From the NCBI GenBank assembly GCA_900155495.1, contig FTLJ01000569.1, forward strand, positions 1-35,894: a stretch of DNA of 35,894 bases, written 5' to 3'. Source of the DNA: Porogramme epimiltina (lineage: Eukaryota > Basidiomycota > Agaricomycetes > Polyporales > Polyporaceae). Shown piece by piece: positions 1 to 10,120 of this stretch. The stretch's first letter is position 1. Each line of letters begins with the position of its first letter. A model generated the notes under the pieces. It did no database searches. It had not been told where the DNA came from and saw nothing but the letters and a program-made list of their open reading frames with translations. A program made the translations under genes and the position numbers.

Positions 1-278
1 ACATACGGGGCGGGGGTGCCACGGTCGGGCGGTCGGACGGAAGGCCGCAGGAGTCGGGAGCGAGGCCCGAGTCGAAGGTGGCGTGGACCGAGCGCCGGTT
101 GTGCGCCAATGGGGGCGAGGCTGGCGGGAGGGGCGGGCCGGGCGGGCAAACAGGGCCACACAGAGGGCTCGCAGGGGAGGGGATCAGGAGGACGCGGGCC
201 CATCCTGCGTCTCCTCCACGACCCAACATCCTGCCCGGCTGATTACCCCACAACCCACCCCCCGCCTCGCATCCCCTC

Positions 279-1143
279 ATGAACTTCAACGCCAACGACA
301 ACCTCGTCCTCGTCGCTCCCCGGCCGGTCCGCATCGCCTCCGGCGCCGCTCCTTACCCCTTCCACAGTCCTATCGCTACCCGGCCGCTCTCTCGTGCCGC
401 CCTCCTGTCTGCCGCCGCCGACGCGTTTGATCGCCTTCGCCTCGTTGACGAGCTTCCCGATCACCACGAGCAAAAGCAGAGCGAGCTCTCCGAGAAGGAA
501 AATCTATCCCCTCGCGCGTCTCCCCGGTATGTCTCCCGATCCCCGCCCCATGCTCTCCCATTCGATAAGATCACATCCCACCCCGCGATCGTCCCTCGCC
601 CCTTCCGATGTCCATTCATTCATTTTTACTCAACTCCGCGACCCAGATCCACCCCATCAGAGGCTCTTGAAGAGTTCCTCTCCATCTTGCAGCACCCTTC
701 TGCCATTCGCTTCCAGCCCACCTCTCCCATCTTGCGCGCCTCCAACCACGGTGCCCATTTCTTCGCCTATCGTCGTCAGACGCCTTGCAGCCTAAGTCCC
801 TCCCTTCCGTCTGAAGGGCTTGGTTTGGCTATCGGTGATGCTGACGACAAGGGATGCGAGGCCATCGCTTATCCCTACAAGCTTCTTGGTAACTCTCTAG
901 GTACGTCAATATCTTGCACACCCGCTTTCATTACCTCACGCTCATTTCCACGCAGGGTCACCTGTCTCTCGCACGCATACCCGCAACCCCTTCCAACGTC
1001 ACCCCTCATACGACGGCACCGTGGTGGGCCTCCTCCGCCCTTCATCTGCGCTATCTCCGTCCCCGACGTTGTCTCTCACGCCGGCAGCGATCCCCCTTCC
1101 GCTGCCCACTCCGGACGAAATGGAGCTCGACACCGCCGTATAG
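279..1143 (+). CDS. Hypothetical protein, 229 aa, three exons
   Basis: Unrecognised protein. Exons 279-526, 647-900 and 956-1143; the introns (120 and 55 nt) are GT-AG and the phases join cleanly to the TAG at 1141-1143. The N-terminal half starts MNFNANDNLVLVAPRPVR and carries a helix rich in Ala, Leu, Asp and Arg (LLSAAADAFDRLRLVDEL) followed by a Glu/Lys/Gln patch. The middle has an EALEEFLSIL helix and aromatic residues (AHFFAYRR, AIAYPYKLLG). The C-terminal third is Pro/Ser/Thr-rich and low in complexity, ending in EMELDTAV. No signal peptide or membrane segment is evident. The ordered N-terminus and consistent splicing make a real gene likely, but no function can be assigned. It may be a lineage-restricted fungal protein. 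Confidence 0.7.
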
Positions 1144-1675
1144 ATGGCATCCCTCGAGGGACGATGCCGGTTGGTCGTCAAGCTTCTCTCGCGAGATCTT
1201 CTGCTGTCGTTGCCTGATATCGCTCCGCAGCTTCAGTAGACACATTCGCTCGCCCTCTCACACCCCCCATCCCTTACCATATATCTCCCCATATATTATT
1301 ATTACCTACGATCGGCGAGTGTCATGATATCCCACAGCGACCGACCTCGCGTCATGTATCATGAATGTCTTGAATAGTTGCTTCCTTTCTCCGTCCTTTG
1401 TACATGCCATAGTGACTCTTCCCCCGGATTAGCTTTCGTATACGTAGTTGCGGTGCTCGCTTTGAACAATAATTGTAAATCACAATGTAATGGGATCGAC
1501 CTTTTGAATACCCTCGAACGACGTTTAATAATTGGCTCTTAATCGGCTCGGTGATAATGAACGACTGTCAAACTAAGTGATAGCTGCGCACGCCGCACTA
1601 CACACGTTGGACGTCTAGATCGACGTTAGACCGGTCCCGCGCTTGGGTGTAGTACAAGCTCAACCTGCAGCGTCG
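1144..1675. other. Intergenic spacer, no gene seen
   Basis: About 530 nt between two genes on the same strand. It should hold the 3' UTR of the upstream gene and the promoter of the small membrane-protein gene. The region around 1290-1560 is AT-richer than its surroundings. No ORF, repeat or RNA gene could be supported. Confidence 0.5.
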
Positions 1676-2115
1676 ATGCGCCGCCGTAATGCGCACAAGC
1701 CCCAGCCTAGTTGGTTCGCGAGAGCCGCACCCCTAGAACAGTACGGCCGTCACCTGTAATCTCCACCGCTCGTAGGCTGAGTAAACGTCTGGTTCGTCTA
1801 GCTCTTGCGAGGCACGCTGCCCGAGCCCAGCGGTCGGCTACGCCCTCATCGCTGGGTCGGTCTTCCTGCTCCTGCTCGGGTCCTACGCAGTGCTCTTCAG
1901 CGCGTTCTTGCCGCTGAGCGGGGTATGGGTGCGTGTCGCTCCTTTCTCTTGTGCCCGTGCACGGTTGGTGGCCTCGGTGGCTGACACGTATGCAGGTGCT
2001 GGATGTGCTCGCGCGGGACACACACTACAAGTACCTCGTGGTCATGCTTGTCGCGTCCTACACGGGGTTCGTCATCGCGAACTGGGTGGGGTGGCAGTAC
2101 TATAGGAACTCGTGA
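1676..2115 (+). CDS. Small two-TM membrane protein, PIG-Y-like GPI-GlcNAc transferase subunit
   Basis: Exons 1676-1740, 1802-1922 and 1996-2115 give 101 aa; the introns (61 and 73 nt) are GT-AG and the first has a CTGAG branch-like site. The protein has a basic N-terminus, a hydrophobic helix (ALIAGSVFLLLLGSYAVLF), a short loop, and a second helix ending in GFVIANWVGWQYYRNS. Size, two-helix topology and the C-terminal NW-G-x-x-Y-Y-R-N-S element resemble PIG-Y/Eri1, a small accessory subunit of the ER enzyme that adds GlcNAc to phosphatidylinositol in the first step of GPI-anchor synthesis. The transmembrane exons are well supported; the first exon, which lacks strong conservation, is the least certain part. 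The family call comes from pattern memory and not from a search. Confidence 0.55.
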
Positions 2116-2445
2116 ATGGGAATGCCTGTACCTCTTTACACTGCATGCGTCTTACAGCGTGGTTGAATAACCCCGTGTGCCCTCCACAGCCGTTTCCCCC
2201 GTGAAGGAACTTGCACGAACCCTCGAGGGCTGGGCTGTCGACACAACATGAGAGACGATAATGAATGAAATTCCGACATGAGGGCATACAGTGCATACGA
2301 CATGGCACCACGACAGCGACAACAATGACAAGGCGTCGACAGCATATCCAACACGAAGAGGACAAAAAAGCTAGAACGCACAAGGCGATAACTTATCCTA
2401 AAAGCTAACAGAAAAAGGTCCGGCCTCAGTCCCTCCTCACCACCT
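2116..2445. other. Convergent 3' spacer
   Basis: About 330 nt between the ends of two convergent genes (PIG-Y-like on +, Sfi1-like on -). It must hold both 3' UTRs and polyadenylation signals. No gene, hairpin terminator or repeat was seen. Confidence 0.5.
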
Positions 2446-5400
2446 TCACATAGGCTCCGGCGAGTACGTCCGCTCCGTCGGCGCGCGCGAGCGCCGCCGC
2501 ACCTGCTTCAGCTCCTCCCACAGGCTCCCGCTCCGCCCCCGCCCCGCGGCCGCGCCGCCAGCAGTGCTCGCCGCCGCGGTTATCGTCGTCATCGTCGCCG
2601 CCGCGTCCCCCACGACGCTCGGCGGCGCGCTCCGCGGGGGCAGCGGGCGCACGCCCTTGCGCCACGCCGAGATCGCAGGTGCGGGCTCAGGCTCCGTGTC
2701 CGACGGACTGGGCGCGCGCGCCGTCGCGGTCGCGGTGCGCCGCGAGCTGAACTTGGGCCGCTCAGGGGAGCGCGCGCGGCGCTCGGGCGAGGCCGTGCGT
2801 GCGGTGTGCGCCAGGAGGCTCGCGATGCCCACCCGGGCCGGGTTCGGCGTGGGGCGGGAGAGGGCGAAGGCGGGGCGGGATGGGGCGGCGGCTGGGGCGA
2901 GGTCGCTGGTGCGGCCCTCGGCGGGCGAAGGAGGACGTGTGCGCCGGGGTGGGAAGATGGTGCGCCCGCGGGGAACGAGGGCCGTGCCCCGTTGTGGTTG
3001 GGGAGGTTGTCGGGGAGCAGACGACAGAAGCTCGAGGTAGCGAGCGTAGCTATTCGGGAGGTGAGGACTGGGAGCTGATAAGTGGCCAAGTTTACTCACT
3101 TGATAGCTTTGAGGTCTATCTTCGTCTGTTGCGCTTTCCTCCAGTGTGCGAATGCTTTCTCTGTGGGCGTCATATGAGATGCAGCAACCTGGGACCAGCA
3201 GCGAAGGACGTACTGAGGGTGTTCCGACGGTCCATCTCCCTCGCCTCTTTCGCCTGCATCGCACGAGGCATAAGATCTCTCCACTTTTTCCAATATCTGG
3301 TCTTGACGTTGGAGGTGTGGAAGCGAACGGCTGGGAAGGACTACCTAGATGTTAGAAGGGTAATGTGGCTTGGTTGATATGAGGACCTACCAGAGACTTG
3401 GAATGCCAGACACCGTATGCTCGCAGAAGGAGGTCCCTTTGGTGTTGCTTGATGAAAGCATCGCCCTGAAATCATCGTCAGATTAGCAGAACCTGCGACA
3501 CAAGACATGGCTAACCATAGGTTGTAAGCGGATGTCTTGGAAGCGTTCTCGCCATTTGTCCCAAGCTCCCGCAATGATGGTAAGTTTGAATTCCTCTTCT
3601 TTGGCTCGTAACTGTAATCGCCTATGCCGCGCTTTCTTAGCGGAGGCAAGCCAGCGATAAAACATCTTCTTTATGTTTTCTATGAGGGCGGTCAGTCTGC
3701 ATACGTGTAATAATTCGCATGATTCCGTACCTTCTCGCTTGATATCTTGGTAACTCTCCATCAAGCTTAAATCGTCAACATGCCGCTTGCAAAGGGCCTT
3801 CCATCTGTGATATGAATGTCTATGGAGGTCCGGTGAATGAGCCGTGGACCGACGAGACTAGGCTTGGGCGATACATACAAGACAAGAGCTCTCTCGTATC
3901 GGTGGGTCGTCTCCAGTTCCCTGAACTTCGAGTCTGCAACTCTCGTGGTCCATCGTCGCAAGGCTTCTTCCATGATTCGCTAAGGTTGACAATCGGTGCA
4001 TATTTATGAGCTCAGATTTGGAAAGACATACCATAGCCACCCGTTGGGTGATAATCTCCTCTGCAAGCTTAATCCCACGTTGTTGTCGCGCACGCTCGAG
4101 CCATTCTACGCACGAAATTCAGTACTACAATCCGGTCTTGATCGAACATGGCAGACTTACGCAGGAAATATGTCTTGGTTGTCCGTAGTTCAAATGCCCT
4201 CAACTTCCGTGTACGTCGTTGTTCTTCCACTTTGGCGGCCCATGTACGGAAGTAGCGCCGTAACAACAAGTGCTTTTGGGCGGCCTTCGCCTGCTTGACC
4301 GTGCGCAATTTCGCCCGGAGCTGCAAACGCCAAGCCAGAAGCATCTTGTACTGGAGTTGAGCCCGATGGTAGTGTACAGCAAACGAGCGCGCGTTCTGAT
4401 GAGACTGTCGAACTCCGCACCACTTCTTAAGAACACTTGTGGCGAGGATCGACGAAGAACGTGCACGAAAGAGCTGGGCCATTTCTATAGACGTGTTGAT
4501 AGTTAGCTTATTGTGAATCTTGGAGGAAGACCGAGCGCACCTTCGCGCTCCTTTTGCTCTTCCATTCGTCGTTTCCAGATCGCCCATGCTTGCCTGAGTA
4601 AACGCAGGGCTCGAACACGGGTCAGAAGTCGACCGCGTTCGTGTGCCTTCCATATTCTCATGACGGCTCGAACCAAGACATCATCGCGCCGGGATAGGTA
4701 TTTCACAGCGCGGTGTTCCAGCAACTAAAGGTAGGGTAAGTCTGGGCGGAAACTGGGGCGACGTGAGAGAAGCATGCCTGAGTTCGCGATTGAGCCGCTT
4801 TCCATTGGTTGAACATATGTTTCAAGACCAATGCATCGTGGTTTCGTTGGGCGACATGGTTGAGATAGCTGGGGAAAGGTGAGCACGGCCAGCACATAAG
4901 TGAGAAAGAAACTAACTTACTGATTTTGCCTCCAGATATCCAAGGTGTGGGCCATAATTCGGAGGTCCACCCGCTCCTTCATCGTCTTCTCTGCTCGACG
5001 TAATTCTGTGGTATGTCTCCAAGTAATCCAAGCATGGTCCAAGCCTTTCTCCTCGTGCGCATACACAAAATGGTCCGCTGCGGCTTCGAGTTCGTCCAAC
5101 CGCTTGAGTTTTGACTTCCAGCGGCGGAAGAAGCGTTGCATGACCCTGCGCGCGAACTGCTGTTCGGATAGATGGGAGAGGTAAGACTGTCGCCACTTCG
5201 CCCACATATCTTTCTTGAGCCGCAGTTCGCCTTGCTCACGAACAGCTTTCATGCGTGAGCGCATGTCCTCTCGCCAGTGTAGTTGCTTCTTCTCTTTTGC
5301 CTTGAGCTTCCATACTTGTAAAATGCGCTTCAGACAGCGTCGATTGGACAACGCGGCGACACGAAGGTAGAGCTCAAGGCGGCCAGCTGTCCGCCTTCGC

Positions 5401-6610
5401 CATTGCTGTAAAGCACGCCGAAGGATTAGGGAGTCTCTAGCCTCGGCTATTTGTTCGCCAGTGGTCTAATGTTCGAAAGTGAGGTATGAACGGTAATTCT
5501 GAAATGACTAAGACCCACCACAATCCACTCATATCCTTGTTTCCACACCTCATAGCACCGCTCCACAAGGCGGTCGTTTCGAAACTGATCTGCAAGTTTC
5601 ACGTTGTTCGCATATCTAATGCGTTCGAAAGGATCTTTCGGTTCATCGTCGTCGCCGTCGTCGCGGCTTCGTCTGGGCAGAGCAACAGGTGGTACAGGAG
5701 AGGGTTTCAGAGTAGGCGGTAAAAGGGTGGAGGGCTCAATGACAGGTGCCTTTCGTGCGTATGCAGGGGCCTTACCCTTGTCTTGAAGGAGGGGCAGGTC
5801 ATCGCGTACGGCAGCACCATAGGATGGCGGGATACTGGAGACCTGGGTGGTAGTCTCTACAGCGGTCTCTGTGTCCCAGCGCGGAGTGACGGCCTTTCGC
5901 GCGCGCGTTGCTAGACGATGTAAGGCGTTGCCCGCATCCGCGGTTGTAGGAGGCGGACCTATGTCGAGCCCTAGAGAATTGTTGGACGCGAGTGAGGAGG
6001 GAGTACCAAATCGGCGTGGTGGCCGTGGGGTATCGTCTTGGAGAGCCGTGTATGGAGGACGCCTACCGGCAGTGGTTTGTATAGGGCGACGATCTTCTTC
6101 AGTTTGGTCCGTATCATCTTGGTGAGAGTGGAGAGTGAATGTGTCGGGTTCTGTGGAGTTCTGTGGGAGACGAGATGGGACCCTGGGCGTGGATTTCGCC
6201 GGCGTACGTGTAACGCGGGTTGTCCTTCCTCCCCTTGTGTTTGTACCAGACTTCGAGACATACCCCTGTTCTTCTTTAACCATACGCCACTTATCCGCCC
6301 AGCTCTTCCCCTTCAAAGTCCCGATCTTCAACAGCTTGCCGTAGTAAACCACTTCATTCTGGGGGTCAAGGCCGCGCTCCTGGAGTACATCATTATAGGC
6401 TTTGAATACGGTCAAGAAGGTTGACGCCGTAGAAGGTGCACGACTGATAACTTCCTCGATGAACTCGATTTCTTCCGCGGATAGCGCAGCGAGTTCTGGA
6501 GCGATGGTAGTCGGGGCAGGGGAGTCGCCACGAAAGTCGGATGCACGAGACGAGGACTCGGCAGAAGTACGGGGCGGCGGGGATGCGCGTAAAGGTCGAA
6601 AGTGGTTCAT
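2446..6610 (-). CDS. SFI1: Sfi1-type centrin-binding spindle pole body protein
   Basis: Thirteen exons on the minus strand: 6610-5522, 5465-4921, 4868-4778, 4724-4541, 4484-4161, 4105-4032, 3979-3879, 3804-3731, 3679-3516, 3465-3391, 3340-3214, 3160-3100, 3049-2446, about 1170 aa. The first donor could lie 3 nt further in (5518), adding one codon. Residues about 1-360 hold an N-terminal region including a helical EEIEFIEEVISRAPS segment and a long Pro/Ser/Thr-rich stretch. Residues about 345-970 are a chain of helical repeats with regularly spaced Trp (CYEVWKQGYEW, RILQVWKLKAKEKK, MRIWKAHERGR, QAWAIWKRRMEEQ, AYGVWHSKSL, AFAHWRKAQQ), the hallmark of Sfi1, which forms a long helix binding many centrins (Cdc31) in spindle pole body duplication. 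The last exon encodes a Pro/Arg/Ser-rich tail with SPER-type motifs that could be kinase sites. The third intron (4777-4725) is GC-AG. Confidence 0.9.
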
Positions 6611-6875
6611 GGCGCGTTCAGCATCGCGGGTAGGGCATCGCGGAAGGGTACAGGAGGTGGTCGCGTTCGGTGTGGCAGACAACACCCCGCGTCGCGCGTC
6701 TAGCACGTGACCACGTCAGGTACCCTCGGACGGATCGGAAACCCTCTCTTCTTCGAGCCTAAAAAGCCCGTGTCATTGACGTTAATATTCAAATCGAGAC
6801 ACTTGTCACATATGATACACATTTAATACAACAATAAATCCATCCAAGTACACAGAATATGTCCACAAACTTCTT

Positions 6876-8321
6876 TCAAAAGTACACCCGAACAGCTGAA
6901 GCTATTGTTGATTCCGTTGGACAATATGGGCATTTAACCCTGCTACAAGCACTGAGAGTGAGCGATAGAACATGTTTAAGTTATGCGTAGCATACCCTCC
7001 CGGTTTGTTGAGCTTAGTGAGACTATCTTTGGTGACGACATGTCCACAGGCCAACATCATCGGCGGATTAGATTCTGTAGACTGCTCCTTGGACACTGGG
7101 CAGGCGAAGATAGAGTGGTATCTGTTCTCCGGCGCAAGTGGTATCTCGATCTAGGGGGTAAGTTCGTCAACTAAGACGTCCCATGCGTAGGAAGCTAGGT
7201 CAAACGCTCACAGGAAGCTCGTCAGCTTGACTCCATTCACTTTTCCTCTCCCTCATAACTTTCCGGCCCTTTTCGATGCGGGCTAATGCCCCGCCACCGC
7301 CAATGTCACTGATGACCCTAAGAGGTGCTTGCCTGCTCATACCGAGGTTGGCACAATACTCGGTGGCGAACATTCTCTCGAGATCCGCGTGTACCGCTTG
7401 ATTGGCCAGGTCGGCATAAGGTGATTCCAAAATCTTGTTCATGGGTAGGAAAATCATGCATGTCATAAGGCGGCGTAGTTCCATTGCATGGTGGGAGAAG
7501 AACTTGGGGAAGTTAGCTTGCGCATACGCCAGGGCTGATAAACGATCTGAGTCCGGAGACATGAGTAGCCGTAGGTATTGGAAACGATGCAAGTGAAACT
7601 CTAATGATGAGGACCGTTTATGCAAAAATTCTTGGTGTCGGTTGGCCCAACTATTCCACAGATGGGTGAGAGGGAAGGATGACGAGAACGGGAATAAACG
7701 CACTCCAATGCCATAGATATGTCGCCGTTTCGCAACGACACCATGATGTAGTGCAAGTCCATGAACTGTGCTCGCATGTCCGCGGGTATCGCCGCATCTG
7801 ACTCCTAAGATAGGACATTTGAGTATTGCGCTCATATGTACCGCAAACAGACGTGTACGTACTCCAAGGAATGTCTCGGCGGTCTCAAACTGTCCCGTCC
7901 GCAGGAAGTGCAGCGCGATGGTACGCTCCAGAGAGGCTTTGGCCTCTGCAGACGAGAAAAGCGGGTCGTACGAGTTGGGCAGTGGATTCACGAATTTCTG
8001 AAAGAGGTCAACTACGAATTAGACATAAAGTAGGCCGGCCGGGTAACGCACCTTGTCTAGAGCCTTGCCAACCTTGGCAAGTGCATTATACACTTCCTTC
8101 TGTCTCTCGTCTATCTCCTTCTTCTTGTCTTCTATGGCCTTCGCAAGGCTCACAAGCGTTGCCTGGGAACCCGTGCCCTCCTGAAAGCATTGCTTGGCAG
8201 TCCGCAGAGCGTCGAGAAGGGCGTCGAGGGAATGATCTAGTGCTGGGGCCTTGCCCTTCCCGATGGATCCGCCGGCAGCAAGTTTCTCGAGTTTCTGGAG
8301 CTCTTTCAGAGGACCGTCCAT
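6876..8321 (-). CDS. RMD5: Rmd5/Gid2, RING-type E3 ubiquitin ligase subunit of the GID/CTLH complex
   Basis: Exons 8321-8052, 7997-7863, 7804-7704, 7650-7212, 7150-6996 and 6942-6876 give 388 aa. The N-terminus is coiled-coil-like (KAIEDKKKEIDERQKEVYNA). The middle has LisH/CTLH-type helices (RTIALHFLRTGQFETAETFL; MRAQFMDLHYIMVSLRNGD; LDWANRHQEFL) and a CRA-like region. The C-terminal RING-like domain starts after IEIPLAPENRYHSIFACP: Cys332, SKEQ in place of a second Cys, Cys350-Gly-His352, and Cys371-Pro-Tyr-Cys374, ending in SAVRVYF. That degenerate RING is the known form of this family. Gid2 partners Gid9/Fyv10 in the cytosolic ligase that degrades gluconeogenic enzymes in yeast. Its start is only 185 bp from that of the divergent NSA1 gene. 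Confidence 0.93.
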
Positions 8322-8506
8322 AGCGAAGGAAGAGAGGAGGCAAGTGTGGTGTCACGCTGAGGAGTGAACGAGACCGGTTGGGCGCGTGGAGAGCCCGGGA
8401 GCCCGGGGCGGTCTCGAGCGTTTCGGGGCAGTCTTCAGCGGCCCAAAAGTCTCGTCCTCCCTCACTGAGATCATCTGTCTCGGCTTTCCCTGTGTACCCC
8501 CTCGCC
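8322..8506. promoter_or_regulatory. Bidirectional promoter between RMD5 and NSA1
   Basis: The 185 bp between two divergent start codons (8321 on -, 8507 on +) must hold both 5' UTRs and both core promoters. No clear TATA box was seen. The + side has a pyrimidine-rich stretch shortly before the NSA1 ATG. Confidence 0.5.
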
Positions 8507-10042
8507 ATGCCAACATTCTTTTCTGGAGATGAGCTTGGAGCCATCAAGGCTGTAACATATACAACTGGCGAAAACGCGACAGAATGGAAGGCAACAACTA
8601 CGATCCTGGTGTCGGGTAGCAGCTCTTCCGGTCGCAACAAGACTGTTCAAAAGCTGGCCGTACACCGTACAGGCAGCTCCGATATTTTGGTACTGGTTAT
8701 CAATTGACATCCGTGTATAAACACTCATCCAGTTTTCTCAAGCGTAGGTGACTGCTGCTCACGCCGATGGTTCCGCTGCGGTACACAGAATTTCCGACGA
8801 CGACGGGCTTCAGGCCGAGACTGTACACGAATGGACTGAGTCGCGGTTAAAGGCAGGGCAGCGGTTTGTCGGTCTCGCGGCTACTGACAGGCGAGTCCCC
8901 GTTCTTATGGCCTTGGTCTATATCTAACCCTGGAACAGCGCTATTTACTCTTGCACGACGAACGGCGTCCTCCGCCTCACAAAACCTGGTCAAGGGGGTT
9001 CCGAGCCATCATCTTCCCTCGCACCGCTACCAATGAGGTTGTGTGAATGGCGTCTTTCCGAAGATGGATCTGCCTTTGTGTACGGCGGAGACGAAGTCGA
9101 AATGTCTCTCTGGGACACTGAAAAGGCGTTCTCTCCTGTGAGTGGGCCCGCCTCAGACAGTATGTCTGCGGAAGCGAAGAAACGAAAGCGAGGCGATCAA
9201 CTACTCCCGGCCGAGGTCTGGCGGGCGAAGAATGTAGGTATCATGATTCGTCCTACGAGACTACTCTTGTTCACAGTATTTAAGGTTCCCAACGATCATC
9301 TTAGCCTACGGCAGGCGGTGCAAAATACTGCTTTCACATTCCTACAAACATCCGGCTCGATTGCACACCAGCATATACTCGCTGGAACCGCCAGCGGCAA
9401 CGTGCGCCGATACGACACCCGCGCTGGACGTCGTCCAGTATCTGACTGGAAGAACATTGGCCAGACTGGGGGCGTCAACACGGTTGAGAGAGGCTTCCAC
9501 GAACAGTATGTCAAATATACTCCATCATGCAACTATTTATCCTAACACCTTACGTAGCGAGGTTTTTGTTTCAGATAAGGGATGCACATTATCAGCGTTA
9601 GACTTACGAAATGGGAGGACTATATACGCCTACAAAGGTAAGCCCTGGAGTCTCGATTCCTTTTCGGAACCTGCCCATATGATATCCGACAGGTGTGGCG
9701 GGCGCAGTCACTTCAATTGCTCCTGCCGGTCGTTTCTTGGCGTCTGCCTCTCAGGACCGATTCGTGCGCCTCCATTCGACGTTCGGGCCACCCGCCGAAG
9801 CTGGACAACAACAAGAACAAAAGGGTGCGGTGTTGGAGAAGCTGTATGTCAAGGTAACCCCTACTGTAGTCGCATGGGACGGTTTGCTGGAGCCAGAGTC
9901 AGAGGGGACGGCCAATCAGGTCGATAAGGACGACGAGGAGGGAGAGGACGATGTGTGGGCCGCGATGGAGGAGGTGGATAGTGACTCAGACGGGGAAGAA
10001 AATCCCCGACGAAGAAAAGAGAAGAAGCCGCGGGCGACGTAG
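8507..10042 (+). CDS. NSA1: Nsa1/WDR74, WD40 ribosome biogenesis factor
   Basis: Exons 8507-8689, 8748-8890, 8939-9233, 9285-9505, 9558-9637 and 9693-10042 give 423 aa. It begins MPTFFSGDELGAIKAV, matching the GDE-G-x-K start of Nsa1 proteins. WD40-like blades follow: LAGTASGNVRRYDTRAGRRP, the FVSDKGCTLSALDLRNG strand, and GRFLASASQDRFVRLH. A basic KKRKRGDQ patch lies mid-protein. The tail is acidic (DKDDEEGEDDVWAAMEE) then basic (RRRKEKKPRAT), typical of nucleolar assembly factors. Nsa1/WDR74 acts with the AAA-ATPase Rix7/NVL on pre-60S particles. The second intron is GC-AG (8891-8938) with a good CTAAC branch site; the third ends in AAG. Confidence 0.9.
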
Positions 10043-10120
10043 AGCACAATTTCGCAGAAAAGTACATTAAACTGAGCATGATATTGTAATTACATGGTGT
10101 CCGAGTAGAGAACGACTACT

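Noticed and set aside
243..561. Overlapping minus-strand and plus-strand frames around the first gene
   Set aside because: They conflict with the spliced + strand model and consist of low-complexity Arg/Gly/Pro runs.
2564..3377. Long plus-strand open frames opposite the 3' end of the Sfi1-like gene
   Set aside because: They are antisense shadows of the GC-rich Pro/Arg last exon; the minus strand carries the consistent exon series and Trp repeats.
3697..3730. A 34-nt intron in SFI1 ending at the first CAG after the donor
   Set aside because: It gives a stop codon. The 51-nt intron 3730-3680, with a CTGAC branch site, keeps the frame.
6402..6710. Upstream extension of the Sfi1 reading frame beyond 6610
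   Set aside because: The extension has no ATG (the leftmost candidate is GTG), so the first ATG at 6610 is the start.
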